Assembly: GCA_039024295.1 (NCBI GenBank)
Contig: JBCDIQ010000261.1
Coordinates: forward strand, 1-8,563
Length of the DNA: 8,563 nucleotides
DNA from: JBCDIQ01 sp039024295
GTDB taxonomy: Bacteria > Bacteroidota > Bacteroidia > J057
Reading direction: 5' to 3'
Part shown: in pieces, positions 1 to 6,057 of the stretch
Layout: the number at the start of each line of letters is the position of its first letter
Position numbering within the stretch: position 1 is the first letter of the stretch
The notes under the pieces: model-generated
Told to the model about the DNA's origin: nothing
Database searches by the model: none
Seen by the model: the letters and a program-made list of their open reading frames with translations, nothing else
Translations under genes and position numbers: made by a program

Positions 1-53
1 GTGAGAGATAAAAAGAGCACGATCAGGTAGTTAAGGTGTCTGAGATTTTTCAT
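1..53 (-). CDS. N-terminal fragment of an exported or membrane-anchored protein
   Basis: The ATG is the complement of 51-53, and 17 codons can be read before the window ends: a short basic/polar start (MKNLRHLNY) followed by a hydrophobic run (LIVLFLSL). This is the layout of a signal peptide or N-terminal membrane anchor, so the product is probably exported or membrane-bound. Nothing can be said about its function because the rest lies outside the window. It has the same orientation as gyrA and the TPR gene, but a strong terminator ends only 28 bases before its ATG. It therefore needs its own promoter overlapping the terminator, or is reached by read-through. No Shine-Dalgarno sequence is visible. 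The call rests on a short reading frame plus sensible context. Confidence 0.6.
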   Translation of the reverse strand, partial: MKNLRHLNYLIVLFLSL

Positions 54-81
54 GGTAAATTTTGGGTTAGCATTTGAGGGT

Positions 82-124
82 AAAAAATAACCAAGGGGAA
101 TCTACCGAATATTACCTTGGTTAT
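82..124 (-). terminator. Intrinsic terminator of the gyrA-TPR unit
   Basis: A perfect 10-bp inverted repeat pairs ATAACCAAGG (87-96) with CCTTGGTTAT (115-124) across an 18-base loop. Read on the minus strand, the stem is followed immediately by six T residues (complement of 82-87, overlapping the last stem base). It starts 28 bases downstream of the TPR stop codon at 152, where a terminator is expected. On the plus strand no T-run follows, so it acts in one direction only. Confidence 0.85.
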
Positions 125-151
125 CAATATATTCCTATAACTCAAAAAGTC

Positions 152-1330
152 CTATTGTCCGCGGAGCTCTTTTTGGAGCTTGATGTACTTCATGGACTCT
201 TCAGCATATTCTTCTACATAGGTGGTGATATTCACCAGTTGGTTGACCCACTCTATATTCTCGGGTTCTGCTTCGTGAACCTTTTTCATGTAAGGATACG
301 CCTCCTTCAGGAGGCTCAGCACTTCCTGCTCGTACTTGTCAATATCCTCTTGCTTGTCAGAATCAATCATTTTCTGGTTCTGTGCTGCAGCCTTGTTCAC
401 ATAAAATGCTCCCACATTCAGGTTCGCCTGCTTGTCGTTTGGATCATTTTCCAAAACCGAACGATACATGTCAAGCCCTTTTTCTTCTTCGTTATTTTGA
501 GTTAACAGGCTAGCATATGCCAGTTTAAGGGACTTTTCGTCAGGATTGTCAGCAATGGCCTTCTCAAATTTTGCTTTTGCTTCGTCCAGAAACTGAGGGT
601 TTTGCTGGTAAATTCGAAGCTCGGTCAATTGGAGGTCCTGGTTCATGGGAAACATTTCCCGTCCTGCTCCAATCGCGGTTAGTGCCTTTTTAGGATCATT
701 TTCAAATTCCTGATAGGCAGTAGCCAGGAGTAGGTAGCTGGAACTCATATTTTTATCTGCTTCAGCGGGAGGATTTCCTTTGTAAAGGTCTAGGGTTGTT
801 TCCCAGCTTTTGATTGCACTGGCGGTATCGTTGGACATCCAGTAGGAGAAAGCCAACAAGTTCTGCGAATTATAATCCTTAGGATCAAGTTCAGTTGCGG
901 CTACAAAGTAATCTTCGGCTTCCTTGTACTCCTGGTTATTGTACAGGGTTGCTCCTACATTAAACAGGTTGCTCCACAGGAACTTTCCTGTATTTGCAGT
1001 CAAATCGGTATATCGACCTTTTGTATCTGTTTCCTTGGTGGCCTTCAGGTTTTCATATGCCTTGATGAGGGGCCTGTCGTATTTCTTGCTGGCATTGGTA
1101 TCCCTGGCAACCCTCATGTAGGACTGCGCCAGATGAATGTGCGCTTTGGGGATGTTCCGATCAATTTTCTTGATCTGGTCCTTGTTGTCCAGGGCTTCTT
1201 CGAGCTTCTCAATGGCTTCCTCATACCGGTTTTGCTGATAGGCAATTACCCCGGTGGTCACCTTGGAATCTTGTGCAATCAAACTGCTGCACATAGCAGC
1301 GAGTATGAGTATAAAAAGACTTCTTTTCAT
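152..1330 (-). CDS. Exported tetratricopeptide-repeat protein downstream of gyrA
   Basis: This 392-residue protein starts at the ATG complementary to 1328-1330. The frame is open upstream to 1417, but that would overlap the 3' end of gyrA and hide a clean signal peptide, so the internal start is preferred. Residues 1-20 are a signal peptide (MKRSL, hydrophobic core, ending SLIAQ), placing the protein in the periplasm. The rest is helical with TPR-like units at roughly 24-50, 62-97, 120-150, 153-184, 196-228, 247-263 and 266-298; signature stretches include YKEAEDYFVAATELDP and FEKAIADNPDE. A charged helical tail (about 330-390) ends the protein. There is no catalytic motif; TPR arrays act as protein-binding scaffolds, so the role is presumably structural or in assembly. 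It lies 19 bases after gyrA and is very probably co-transcribed with it. From memory, a TPR gene after gyrA is a recurring arrangement in Bacteroidota, but the function is unknown to me. Confidence 0.9.
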   Translation of the reverse strand: MKRSLFILILAAMCSSLIAQDSKVTTGVIAYQQNRYEEAIEKLEEALDNKDQIKKIDRNIPKAHIHLAQSYMRVARDTNASKKYDRPLIKAYENLKATKETDTKGRYTDLTANTGKFLWSNLFNVGATLYNNQEYKEAEDYFVAATELDPKDYNSQNLLAFSYWMSNDTASAIKSWETTLDLYKGNPPAEADKNMSSSYLLLATAYQEFENDPKKALTAIGAGREMFPMNQDLQLTELRIYQQNPQFLDEAKAKFEKAIADNPDEKSLKLAYASLLTQNNEEEKGLDMYRSVLENDPNDKQANLNVGAFYVNKAAAQNQKMIDSDKQEDIDKYEQEVLSLLKEAYPYMKKVHEAEPENIEWVNQLVNITTYVEEYAEESMKYIKLQKELRGQ

Positions 1331-1349
1331 GTTGTTGTGATTCAATGGT

Positions 1350-3830
1350 TTATTCTTCTTGTTCTGATTTTTCTTCATCCTTTTCGGCGATTTTAGCCAC
1401 CGATGCAATTTCGTCATCCTGTTTTAGGCGCATCAATCGGACGCCTTGTGTATTTCTGCCGAGCACGCTGATGTTATCTGTACTGAGGCGGATGGTGGTA
1501 CCATTCTTTGTGATAATCATGAGGTCATCACCTGGGTCTACCTGCTTCAGGCCAATGAGTTTGCCTGTTTTGGCAGATACATTTATGGTTTTGATACCTT
1601 TACCCCCCCTATTGGTCACACGGTACTCCTCAATTTTTGTCTGCTTGCCATATCCTTTTTCAGATACCACCAGCAGGTTGACCTCTTCATTGGGGAGTAC
1701 CACCATGCCAACTAACTCTTGCCCAGCTTCATGATCGAGTCGAATCCCTCGTACTCCAGCTGCCACGCGGCCCATTTCTCGAACCTGGTTCTCATGGAAC
1801 CTGATGGCCATGCCAGAACTTGCGCCGAGAACCACCTCACTGTTTCCATCCGAAAGCTTGGCCTCAAGTAATTCATCACCATCGTGAATGGAAATGGCGT
1901 TTATGCCATTGGCTCGTGGTCGGCTGTAAGCTTTCAGGGAAGTCTTTTTCACCTGACCTTTTTTGGTGGCCATGATGATATAGTGGTTGTTGAGAAATTC
2001 CTCATCGTCCAGATCAGGGATAGTGATATAGGCTTTGATTTTATCATCGGCCTCCTTGCTGATGAGGTTCTGAATAGGCCTACCTTTGAAGGAACGACTG
2101 CCTTTCGGAATTTGGTATGCCTTCAGCCAAAAACACCTGCCTTTTTCGGTAAATATCAGGAGGTAGTTGTGGGTCATGCTATGGAGTAGGTGCTCCACAA
2201 AGTCTTCATCCTTGGTGCCAGCCCCTTTAAACCCTGTGCCCCCTCTTCCTTGCACGCGGAATTCGCTTGCCTCAGTTCTTTTGATGTATCCCTGGTGAGA
2301 AATGGTGATAATGACTTCTTTGTTTTCAAGGATGTCCTCCAGACGTATTTCTCCTTCCGCCGGGACAATTTCCGTCCTTCTCTCATCTCCATATTTATCC
2401 AGGACATGGGCCAGCTCGTCTTTGATGATCTGCATGCGCAGTCCTTCATCCGCCAATACTGATTCATAGTAGGCGATGCGCTCCATGATTTCTTTGTACT
2501 GCTGCTGGATTTTCTCGCGCTCCAGTCCGGTGAGGCGTTGCAAGCGCATGTCCAGGATGGCTTTTGCCTGAATCTCGGAAAGCTCAAAGCGTTCAATCAG
2601 CCCAGCCCTGGCGATATCGCCTGTACGCGAGGCGCGAATCAAGGCGATGACCTCGTCAAGGTGATCGAGTGCAACCAGTAATCCTTCGAGTATGTGCGCT
2701 CGTTTGCGTGCTTCAGCTAATTCATATTCCGTCCTTCTGATCACGACCTCGTGACGGTGATCCACATAATGGCGGATCATATCCTTTAGGGTCAGCGTCT
2801 GAGGGCGCCCTTTCACCAGGGCTACATTGTTAATGCTGAAGGATGTTTGAAGGGGCGTATACTGATAAAGCTTGTTGAGAACGATCCGCGCGTTGGCATC
2901 CGCTTTTACATCAACCACGAGCTGCATGCCGTCCCGGTTAGAATAATCCTCCGCGTTGGCGATGCCTTCAATCTTGCCTTCCTTTGACAACTGATCAATT
3001 TGGGCGATCAACTTTGCTTTATTTACCTGATAAGGAAGCTCATTAATGACGATGCGCTCACGATCATTCTTCATGACCTCAATTTCCGCCTTGCCGCGGA
3101 TCACGACCCTGCCCCTGCCGGTGGTATATGCATTGTAAATGCCAGCACTGCCATAAATGATGCCTCCTGTGGGAAAATCAGGACCTGAAATGTGTTCAAT
3201 CAATTCATTGATTTCTATTTCCCGATTGTCAATGTAGGCCGTAATCCCATTCACAACTTCTGTCAAATTGTGAGGAGGCATATTCGTTGCCATTCCAACC
3301 GCAATTCCACTGCCGCCATTTACCAGCAAATTGGGAATAAGGCCAGGCAACACGGTGGGCTCCTGGAGGGAATCGTCAAAATTATTTTTGAAATCGACGG
3401 TGTTCTTGTCGATGTCAGTGATCAACTCTTCAGCTACCTTCCGCATCCTTGCTTCGGTATAACGCATGGCAGCAGGGTTGTCACCGTCAATTGACCCAAA
3501 ATTTCCCTGCCCATCTACCAGGGGATAGCGTAAGGACCAGTCCTGGGCCATTCTTACCATGGTGTCATACACGGCAGAGTCACCATGCGGGTGATATTTA
3601 CCCAGTACCTCTCCCACAATACGGGCTGATTTTTTATGGGGCCGATTGCTAGCAAGGCCTAGGTCCATCATTCCATATAACACCCTGCGGTGCACAGGCT
3701 TTAGTCCGTCACGGACATCTGGGAGTGCCCGGGAAACAATAACCGACATTGAATAATCAATGTAGGCGTGTTTCATCTCATCTTCGATTACCCGCGTAAT
3801 GATGTTTGAGTGCTCGTTTTCTGTATCCAT
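1350..3830 (-). CDS. gyrA: DNA gyrase subunit A
   Basis: An 826-residue GyrA, full length though shorter than the 875-residue E. coli protein. With GyrB it forms the A2B2 cytoplasmic enzyme that introduces negative supercoils using ATP; GyrA cuts and rejoins DNA and wraps it. The breakage-reunion domain covers about 8-500. The catalytic tyrosine is Tyr124 in AAMRYTEAR, with Arg123 beside it. The quinolone-determining region (about 69-108) carries Ser85 and Asp89, equivalent to E. coli Ser83 and Asp87, so it looks wild type. The C-terminal beta-pinwheel (about 505-812) shows six blade-like repeats, around residues 529, 579, 639, 688, 741 and 792. The first holds the GyrA-box, here QGRGGTG (527-533) instead of QRRGGKG; a closer RGGKG lies at 741-745. 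The tail is acidic (EKDEEKSEQEE), a feature known to modulate supercoiling in E. coli GyrA. GyrA rather than ParC is favoured by the box, the overall length and close similarity through the N-terminal domain. gyrB is not in the window. Confidence 0.97.
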   Translation of the reverse strand: MDTENEHSNIITRVIEDEMKHAYIDYSMSVIVSRALPDVRDGLKPVHRRVLYGMMDLGLASNRPHKKSARIVGEVLGKYHPHGDSAVYDTMVRMAQDWSLRYPLVDGQGNFGSIDGDNPAAMRYTEARMRKVAEELITDIDKNTVDFKNNFDDSLQEPTVLPGLIPNLLVNGGSGIAVGMATNMPPHNLTEVVNGITAYIDNREIEINELIEHISGPDFPTGGIIYGSAGIYNAYTTGRGRVVIRGKAEIEVMKNDRERIVINELPYQVNKAKLIAQIDQLSKEGKIEGIANAEDYSNRDGMQLVVDVKADANARIVLNKLYQYTPLQTSFSINNVALVKGRPQTLTLKDMIRHYVDHRHEVVIRRTEYELAEARKRAHILEGLLVALDHLDEVIALIRASRTGDIARAGLIERFELSEIQAKAILDMRLQRLTGLEREKIQQQYKEIMERIAYYESVLADEGLRMQIIKDELAHVLDKYGDERRTEIVPAEGEIRLEDILENKEVIITISHQGYIKRTEASEFRVQGRGGTGFKGAGTKDEDFVEHLLHSMTHNYLLIFTEKGRCFWLKAYQIPKGSRSFKGRPIQNLISKEADDKIKAYITIPDLDDEEFLNNHYIIMATKKGQVKKTSLKAYSRPRANGINAISIHDGDELLEAKLSDGNSEVVLGASSGMAIRFHENQVREMGRVAAGVRGIRLDHEAGQELVGMVVLPNEEVNLLVVSEKGYGKQTKIEEYRVTNRGGKGIKTINVSAKTGKLIGLKQVDPGDDLMIITKNGTTIRLSTDNISVLGRNTQGVRLMRLKQDDEIASVAKIAEKDEEKSEQEE

Positions 3831-3858
3831 AAATGAAGAAACTTCCTAAGGAACGCTC

Positions 3859-3866
3859 CAAAAATA
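3859..3866 (-). promoter_or_regulatory. Candidate gyrA promoter (-7 box, Bacteroidota type)
   Basis: On the minus strand the sequence is TATTTTTG, an exact match to the Bacteroidota -7 consensus TAnnTTTG. It lies 28 bases before the gyrA ATG, giving a predicted leader of about 20 bases. It is the only exact match on this strand in the intergenic region. A good -33 TTTG element is not visible at the usual distance, so the call is tentative. Confidence 0.4.
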
Positions 3867-3897
3867 ACGCTACATCATTGCTTGGACTTTTGCTCGA

Positions 3898-3939
3898 ATA
3901 CCGGGTCTCAAAACCCTTATTTGGTCCTGAGGCCGGTAT
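3898..3939. repeat. 42-base inverted repeat upstream of gyrA
   Basis: ATACCGG (3898-3904) pairs perfectly with CCGGTAT (3933-3939). Inside, CTCA (3907-3910) pairs with TGAG (3928-3931) after a small asymmetric bulge, and a few further pairs (ACC/GGT) are possible around a loop near 3916-3922. Neither strand has a T-run next to it, so it is not an intrinsic terminator. It lies 68-109 bases upstream of the gyrA start and about 31 bases upstream of the candidate -7 box. It could be an operator, a cruciform-forming site, or the hairpin of a longer leader if transcription starts farther upstream. Confidence 0.55.
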
Positions 3940-4289
3940 CTGTGGCCCACCAAACTCGGTTTTACTTTCTTGTCGTCTGGTTATCGGACTCTTCGATTCG
4001 CACAAAATTCAGCAACAAGCTCTGAACATTTATTTCTCCAGCGTTTCTAAGTTCTATTTTTTTACCAATTTTTGACGCCAAAAAGAGAACGGGTAGGATG
4101 TGAATTACATCAGAATGTGAGCACAAAATACCATCGATTTTTGGTGCCTTAAATCAATCGCAAAATAGCCAAATCTTCCTTGCTTTAAAAATTCTACAGG
4201 GGTGTTATCCTGTGAAAAACAGCCGATTCTAGCTATTTTAAAGGTTTAAAAAAATATGTGCAATCCGAATTAGGAATTTTCTCTAATAT

Positions 4290-4314
4290 CCGTAAATTTA
4301 CTGATAATTAACGG
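4290..4314. repeat. Near-palindrome CCGTAAATT-N7-AATTAACGG
   Basis: The two 9-base arms (4290-4298 and 4306-4314) are complementary at 8 of 9 positions and are separated by 7 bases. The size and symmetry suit a dimeric regulator's binding site. It lies about 150 bases upstream of the rightward gene at 4462 and just upstream of that gene's weak promoter candidate. In such AT-rich sequence chance remains a real alternative. Confidence 0.3.
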
Positions 4315-4338
4315 CTATAAATTCCCCCTTTCTTCGTA

Positions 4339-4372
4339 TTTGTAACTCTCCGTACATTGGAGCGTACATTCC
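4339..4372 (+). promoter_or_regulatory. Weak candidate promoter for the exported-protein gene
   Basis: TTTG at 4339-4342 is followed after 22 bases by TACATTCC (4365-4372). The first matches the -33 box exactly; the second matches only the TA and part of the TTTG of the Bacteroidota -7 box. The spacing is within the range seen for this promoter class. It would give a leader of roughly 80 bases. An 8-base direct repeat, CGTACATT, occurs at 4351-4358 and 4363-4370, the second copy overlapping the -7 box. Confidence 0.25.
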
Positions 4373-4461
4373 TTTCCTTGCTCAAGACGTGTAATCCTAC
4401 CTCAGGGCTTCAGGTCCTGCAATAATTCCATATCTCAGCGCACAACTAACACATCTCACGT

Positions 4462-4968
4462 ATGAAGCACCTCTCTACGCTTGCAATAATGATGACTTGC
4501 ATCAGTGTTTTGCACGCACAAAATGCAATGTTTGTCCCTTTTGGTCAGTCAGAATTGGAGGTTCGTTCCTATCTGGATGACAAGGAGTACATCATGCGGG
4601 TGGATGAAATCCGCAATGAGAACAAGATTCGGTCTATCATGGAATACTTTATCACTGAGTATTCTTTTAAAGACAATCAGCTATACACGATCAAGGCAAC
4701 GAAGTATTACCCCAACAAGCGGGCGGCACAGGAAGCCATTCAGGCAAGCCTTATGTACATGAAGTTGCTCAAGGGTGAGTTTTTGGAAGTGCCCAGCTAT
4801 GAATGGGACCACCATTACGTCATCATAGAGGAAGAGCGCTTGATAGAACTTAAGCACAAGCGATATGACAGCTACCATGAACTTGAATTGAGTTCTACCA
4901 GTCGGTTACATGGTCCCAGGTCCCGTACGGAAACACTTGCTATGCAACTCTTAGAAAAAAAACGGTAA
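4462..4968 (+). CDS. Small exported protein of unknown function
   Basis: The product has 168 residues. Residues 1-19 form a signal peptide (MKHL, hydrophobic stretch, ending VLHA) with probable cleavage before Gln20, so the mature protein of about 149 residues should be periplasmic or released. The mature part begins with a PFGQSELEVRSYL segment, which recalls the 'FG-x-s-x-x-e-V' start of various small Bacteroidota proteins, but this is too short to assign a family. The middle alternates short strands and a helix (about 84-104), and the C-terminus is basic (LLEKKR). There is no lipobox, no further membrane segment, no cysteine in the mature part and no recognisable catalytic motif. It appears to be a single-gene unit, with its own upstream region and a terminator 31 bases after the stop. 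I do not recognise the family; coding status is supported by the signal peptide, the full-length frame and the flanking signals. Confidence 0.8.
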   Translation: MKHLSTLAIMMTCISVLHAQNAMFVPFGQSELEVRSYLDDKEYIMRVDEIRNENKIRSIMEYFITEYSFKDNQLYTIKATKYYPNKRAAQEAIQASLMYMKLLKGEFLEVPSYEWDHHYVIIEEERLIELKHKRYDSYHELELSSTSRLHGPRSRTETLAMQLLEKKR

Positions 4969-4999
4969 CGTACTTGTTGTATACATTTCAATTAAACTA

Positions 5000-5031
5000 A
5001 TGCGGATATGGTAACATATCTGCATTTTTTT
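5000..5031 (+). terminator. Intrinsic terminator with GTAA tetraloop
   Basis: An 11-bp stem pairs ATGCGGATATG (5000-5010) with CATATCTGCAT (5015-5025), with one G-T wobble. It is closed by GTAA, a GNRA-type tetraloop, and followed by seven T residues (5025-5031). It ends the transcript of the exported-protein gene, whose stop codon is 31 bases upstream, and separates it from the lipoprotein gene. Confidence 0.92.
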
Positions 5032-5090
5032 ATGACCTGTGATAGGGGAGAAGTACTATTGGCTTGTCATGGAGATACAAACAGGGTTAC

Positions 5091-5121
5091 ATTGAATCAT
5101 TAAACCTTGTGGTACTATTTG
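5091..5121 (+). promoter_or_regulatory. Candidate promoter of the lipoprotein gene
   Basis: ATTG (5091-5094), one mismatch from the -33 TTTG, is followed after 18 bases by TACTATTTG (5113-5121). The latter is the TAnnTTTG consensus with one extra base in the spacer. The implied start would be near 5128, giving a leader of about 30 bases before the ATG at 5160. A similar sequence, TACTATTG, lies at 5054-5061 and is the alternative -7 box. Confidence 0.3.
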
Positions 5122-5159
5122 TATCCAATAGGTAAACAGCCCTTCAACCAAACAAAGTC

Positions 5160-5984
5160 ATGAAAACGCTCAATTTTTTTCTCATCCTTCTTTTACTTAC
5201 CGGCAGTTTCTTTGTCGGCTGTGAACGTCTCAGGCTAGACAAGGATACCCAATCTTCAATTGACAATTCCTTTGCTGAGTCTGAATTTTCGGCCATTCAG
5301 CGCACGTTTGACCTGGAAGGTCAACAAGATGAATCGGTGAAAAAAAATAACTCCGGTTACTTTTGTGCCTGTTCTCAAATCAGCGTTTCAGAAATAGCCG
5401 ATTCCACCTATCAAATGGTGATTGATTACGGTTCCGGCTGTACCTGTCTTGATGGGAGAACGCGTGCTGGTAAGCTTACAGGGATTTTTTACGGCCAATG
5501 GAAAAATGACGGGAGCTATGTGGACATCACTCCGGAAAATTACCGCATCACCCTGCTTAATGGGGAGGCATACGACTTCAGCTTTTCCAAAAAAATCAGC
5601 AAACTGGGACCCGACAGCGATGGCAACCCTACTTTTCGGACGGAGGTAAAAAATGCCGTTCTCACGGGAGACGATGGCACTGTAAGGTGGAATTCTACCC
5701 GGACCACCAAGTGGGTGGAAGGCGTTGGGGATTTGAACCCTTCTACCAATGTTTATTTGGTGTCAGGTGGCGCAACCGGAACCAACCGTAAGGGGGTTGA
5801 TTTTGAAGTAGAAATCCTGGAACCGCTTCGAATAGAGATGGATTGTCCCAACGTCACCCAGGGGGTTCTTGAGTTAACACCAGACGAAAAAGAAACCAGA
5901 AGCCTGGATTACGGAGATGGAACTTGTGACCGTCGAGCAACTTTCTCAGTAGGTAACTTCACCACAGAAATAACTCTCAGGTAA
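5160..5984 (+). CDS. Cysteine-rich lipoprotein of an uncharacterised Bacteroidota type
   Basis: The product has 274 residues. Its N-terminus is a lipoprotein signal: MKTLN, a leucine-rich core, then SFFVG before Cys21, which would be lipidated. The residues after the cysteine are charged (ERLRLDKD), and the protein is probably membrane-anchored in the periplasm or at the surface. A low-complexity linker (about 25-65) leads to a beta-rich domain. Six further cysteines come as two CxC pairs (69/71, 94/96) and two single residues (229, 256). Two similar motifs stand out: DYGSGCTC (89-96) and DYGDGTC (250-256). DGRTRAGKLTG (98-108), the NGEAYDF stretch and the closing CDRRATFSVGNFTTEITLR resemble uncharacterised lipoproteins I recall from Bacteroidota genomes. 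There is no enzymatic motif and no role can be assigned. It is a single-gene unit between two terminators, convergent with the SNF2 gene. Confidence 0.88.
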   Translation: MKTLNFFLILLLLTGSFFVGCERLRLDKDTQSSIDNSFAESEFSAIQRTFDLEGQQDESVKKNNSGYFCACSQISVSEIADSTYQMVIDYGSGCTCLDGRTRAGKLTGIFYGQWKNDGSYVDITPENYRITLLNGEAYDFSFSKKISKLGPDSDGNPTFRTEVKNAVLTGDDGTVRWNSTRTTKWVEGVGDLNPSTNVYLVSGGATGTNRKGVDFEVEILEPLRIEMDCPNVTQGVLELTPDEKETRSLDYGDGTCDRRATFSVGNFTTEITLR

Positions 5985-6050
5985 GCGTCCTGATTCAAAG
6001 GACGTTCATTGTCGGGCAGTTCTTCCTGTTGGAGGAACTGCTATTTTTTT
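5985..6050 (+). terminator. Intrinsic terminator after the lipoprotein gene
   Basis: The main hairpin is an 11-bp stem (6016-6026 with 6031-6041, one G-T wobble) around the loop TGTT, followed by TA and seven T residues (6044-6050). A smaller hairpin, CGTCC (5986-5990) with GGACG (6000-6004), lies directly after the stop codon. On the minus strand the main hairpin has no T-run after it, so it is not an obvious terminator for the convergent SNF2 gene that ends at 6058; none is visible for that gene. Confidence 0.9.
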
Positions 6051-6057
6051 AAAAAGG

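Larger units (their letters stand above)
3831..4461. other. Divergent intergenic region between gyrA and the exported-protein gene
   Basis: This stretch of 631 bases has no credible gene. Short frames exist on both strands (for example plus 3833-4075 and minus 3778-4005), but they are low-complexity or overlap the gyrA start and resemble no protein I know. I looked for a tRNA: the TTCGATT at 3991-3997 resembles a T-loop, but its flanks do not pair. The gyrA-proximal third is less AT-rich and contains the 3898-3939 inverted repeat. The section from about 4180 to 4340 is clearly AT-rich. Small dyads occur at 4097-4111 (GATGT/ACATC) and 4117-4126 (GTGAG-type, TGTG/CACA beginning at 4116), both weak. 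The region is long for a divergent promoter region and could hide a small RNA or long leader that sequence alone does not reveal. Confidence 0.6.

Noticed and set aside
1328..1417. Longer start for the TPR protein overlapping gyrA
   Set aside because: The added 29 residues are lysine/asparagine-rich, come from the gyrA 3' end in another frame, and would bury a clear signal peptide. The ATG at 1328-1330 gives a proper exported protein.
2174..2596. 140-codon minus-strand frame inside gyrA
   Set aside because: It is an out-of-frame shadow of a strongly conserved gyrA region with unnatural amino-acid composition.
3561..3626. Possible quinolone-resistance changes in GyrA
   Set aside because: The key positions are Ser85 and Asp89, equivalent to the susceptible E. 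coli residues, so nothing suggests target resistance.
3985..4005. TTCGATT resembling a tRNA T-loop
   Set aside because: The five bases on either side do not pair, and no acceptor, D or anticodon arm can be drawn around it.
3778..4075. Short open frames on both strands around the gyrA upstream region
   Set aside because: They resemble no protein, overlap the gyrA start or promoter region, and have no start signals or conserved features that I can see.
4069..4084. TTTTTG/CAAAAA hairpin as a terminator
   Set aside because: The stem is six AT-rich pairs with no T-run after it and no gene ending nearby.
6016..6041. Hairpin as a bidirectional terminator for the convergent SNF2 gene
   Set aside because: Read on the minus strand the stem is followed by CCGACAATG, with no T-run.
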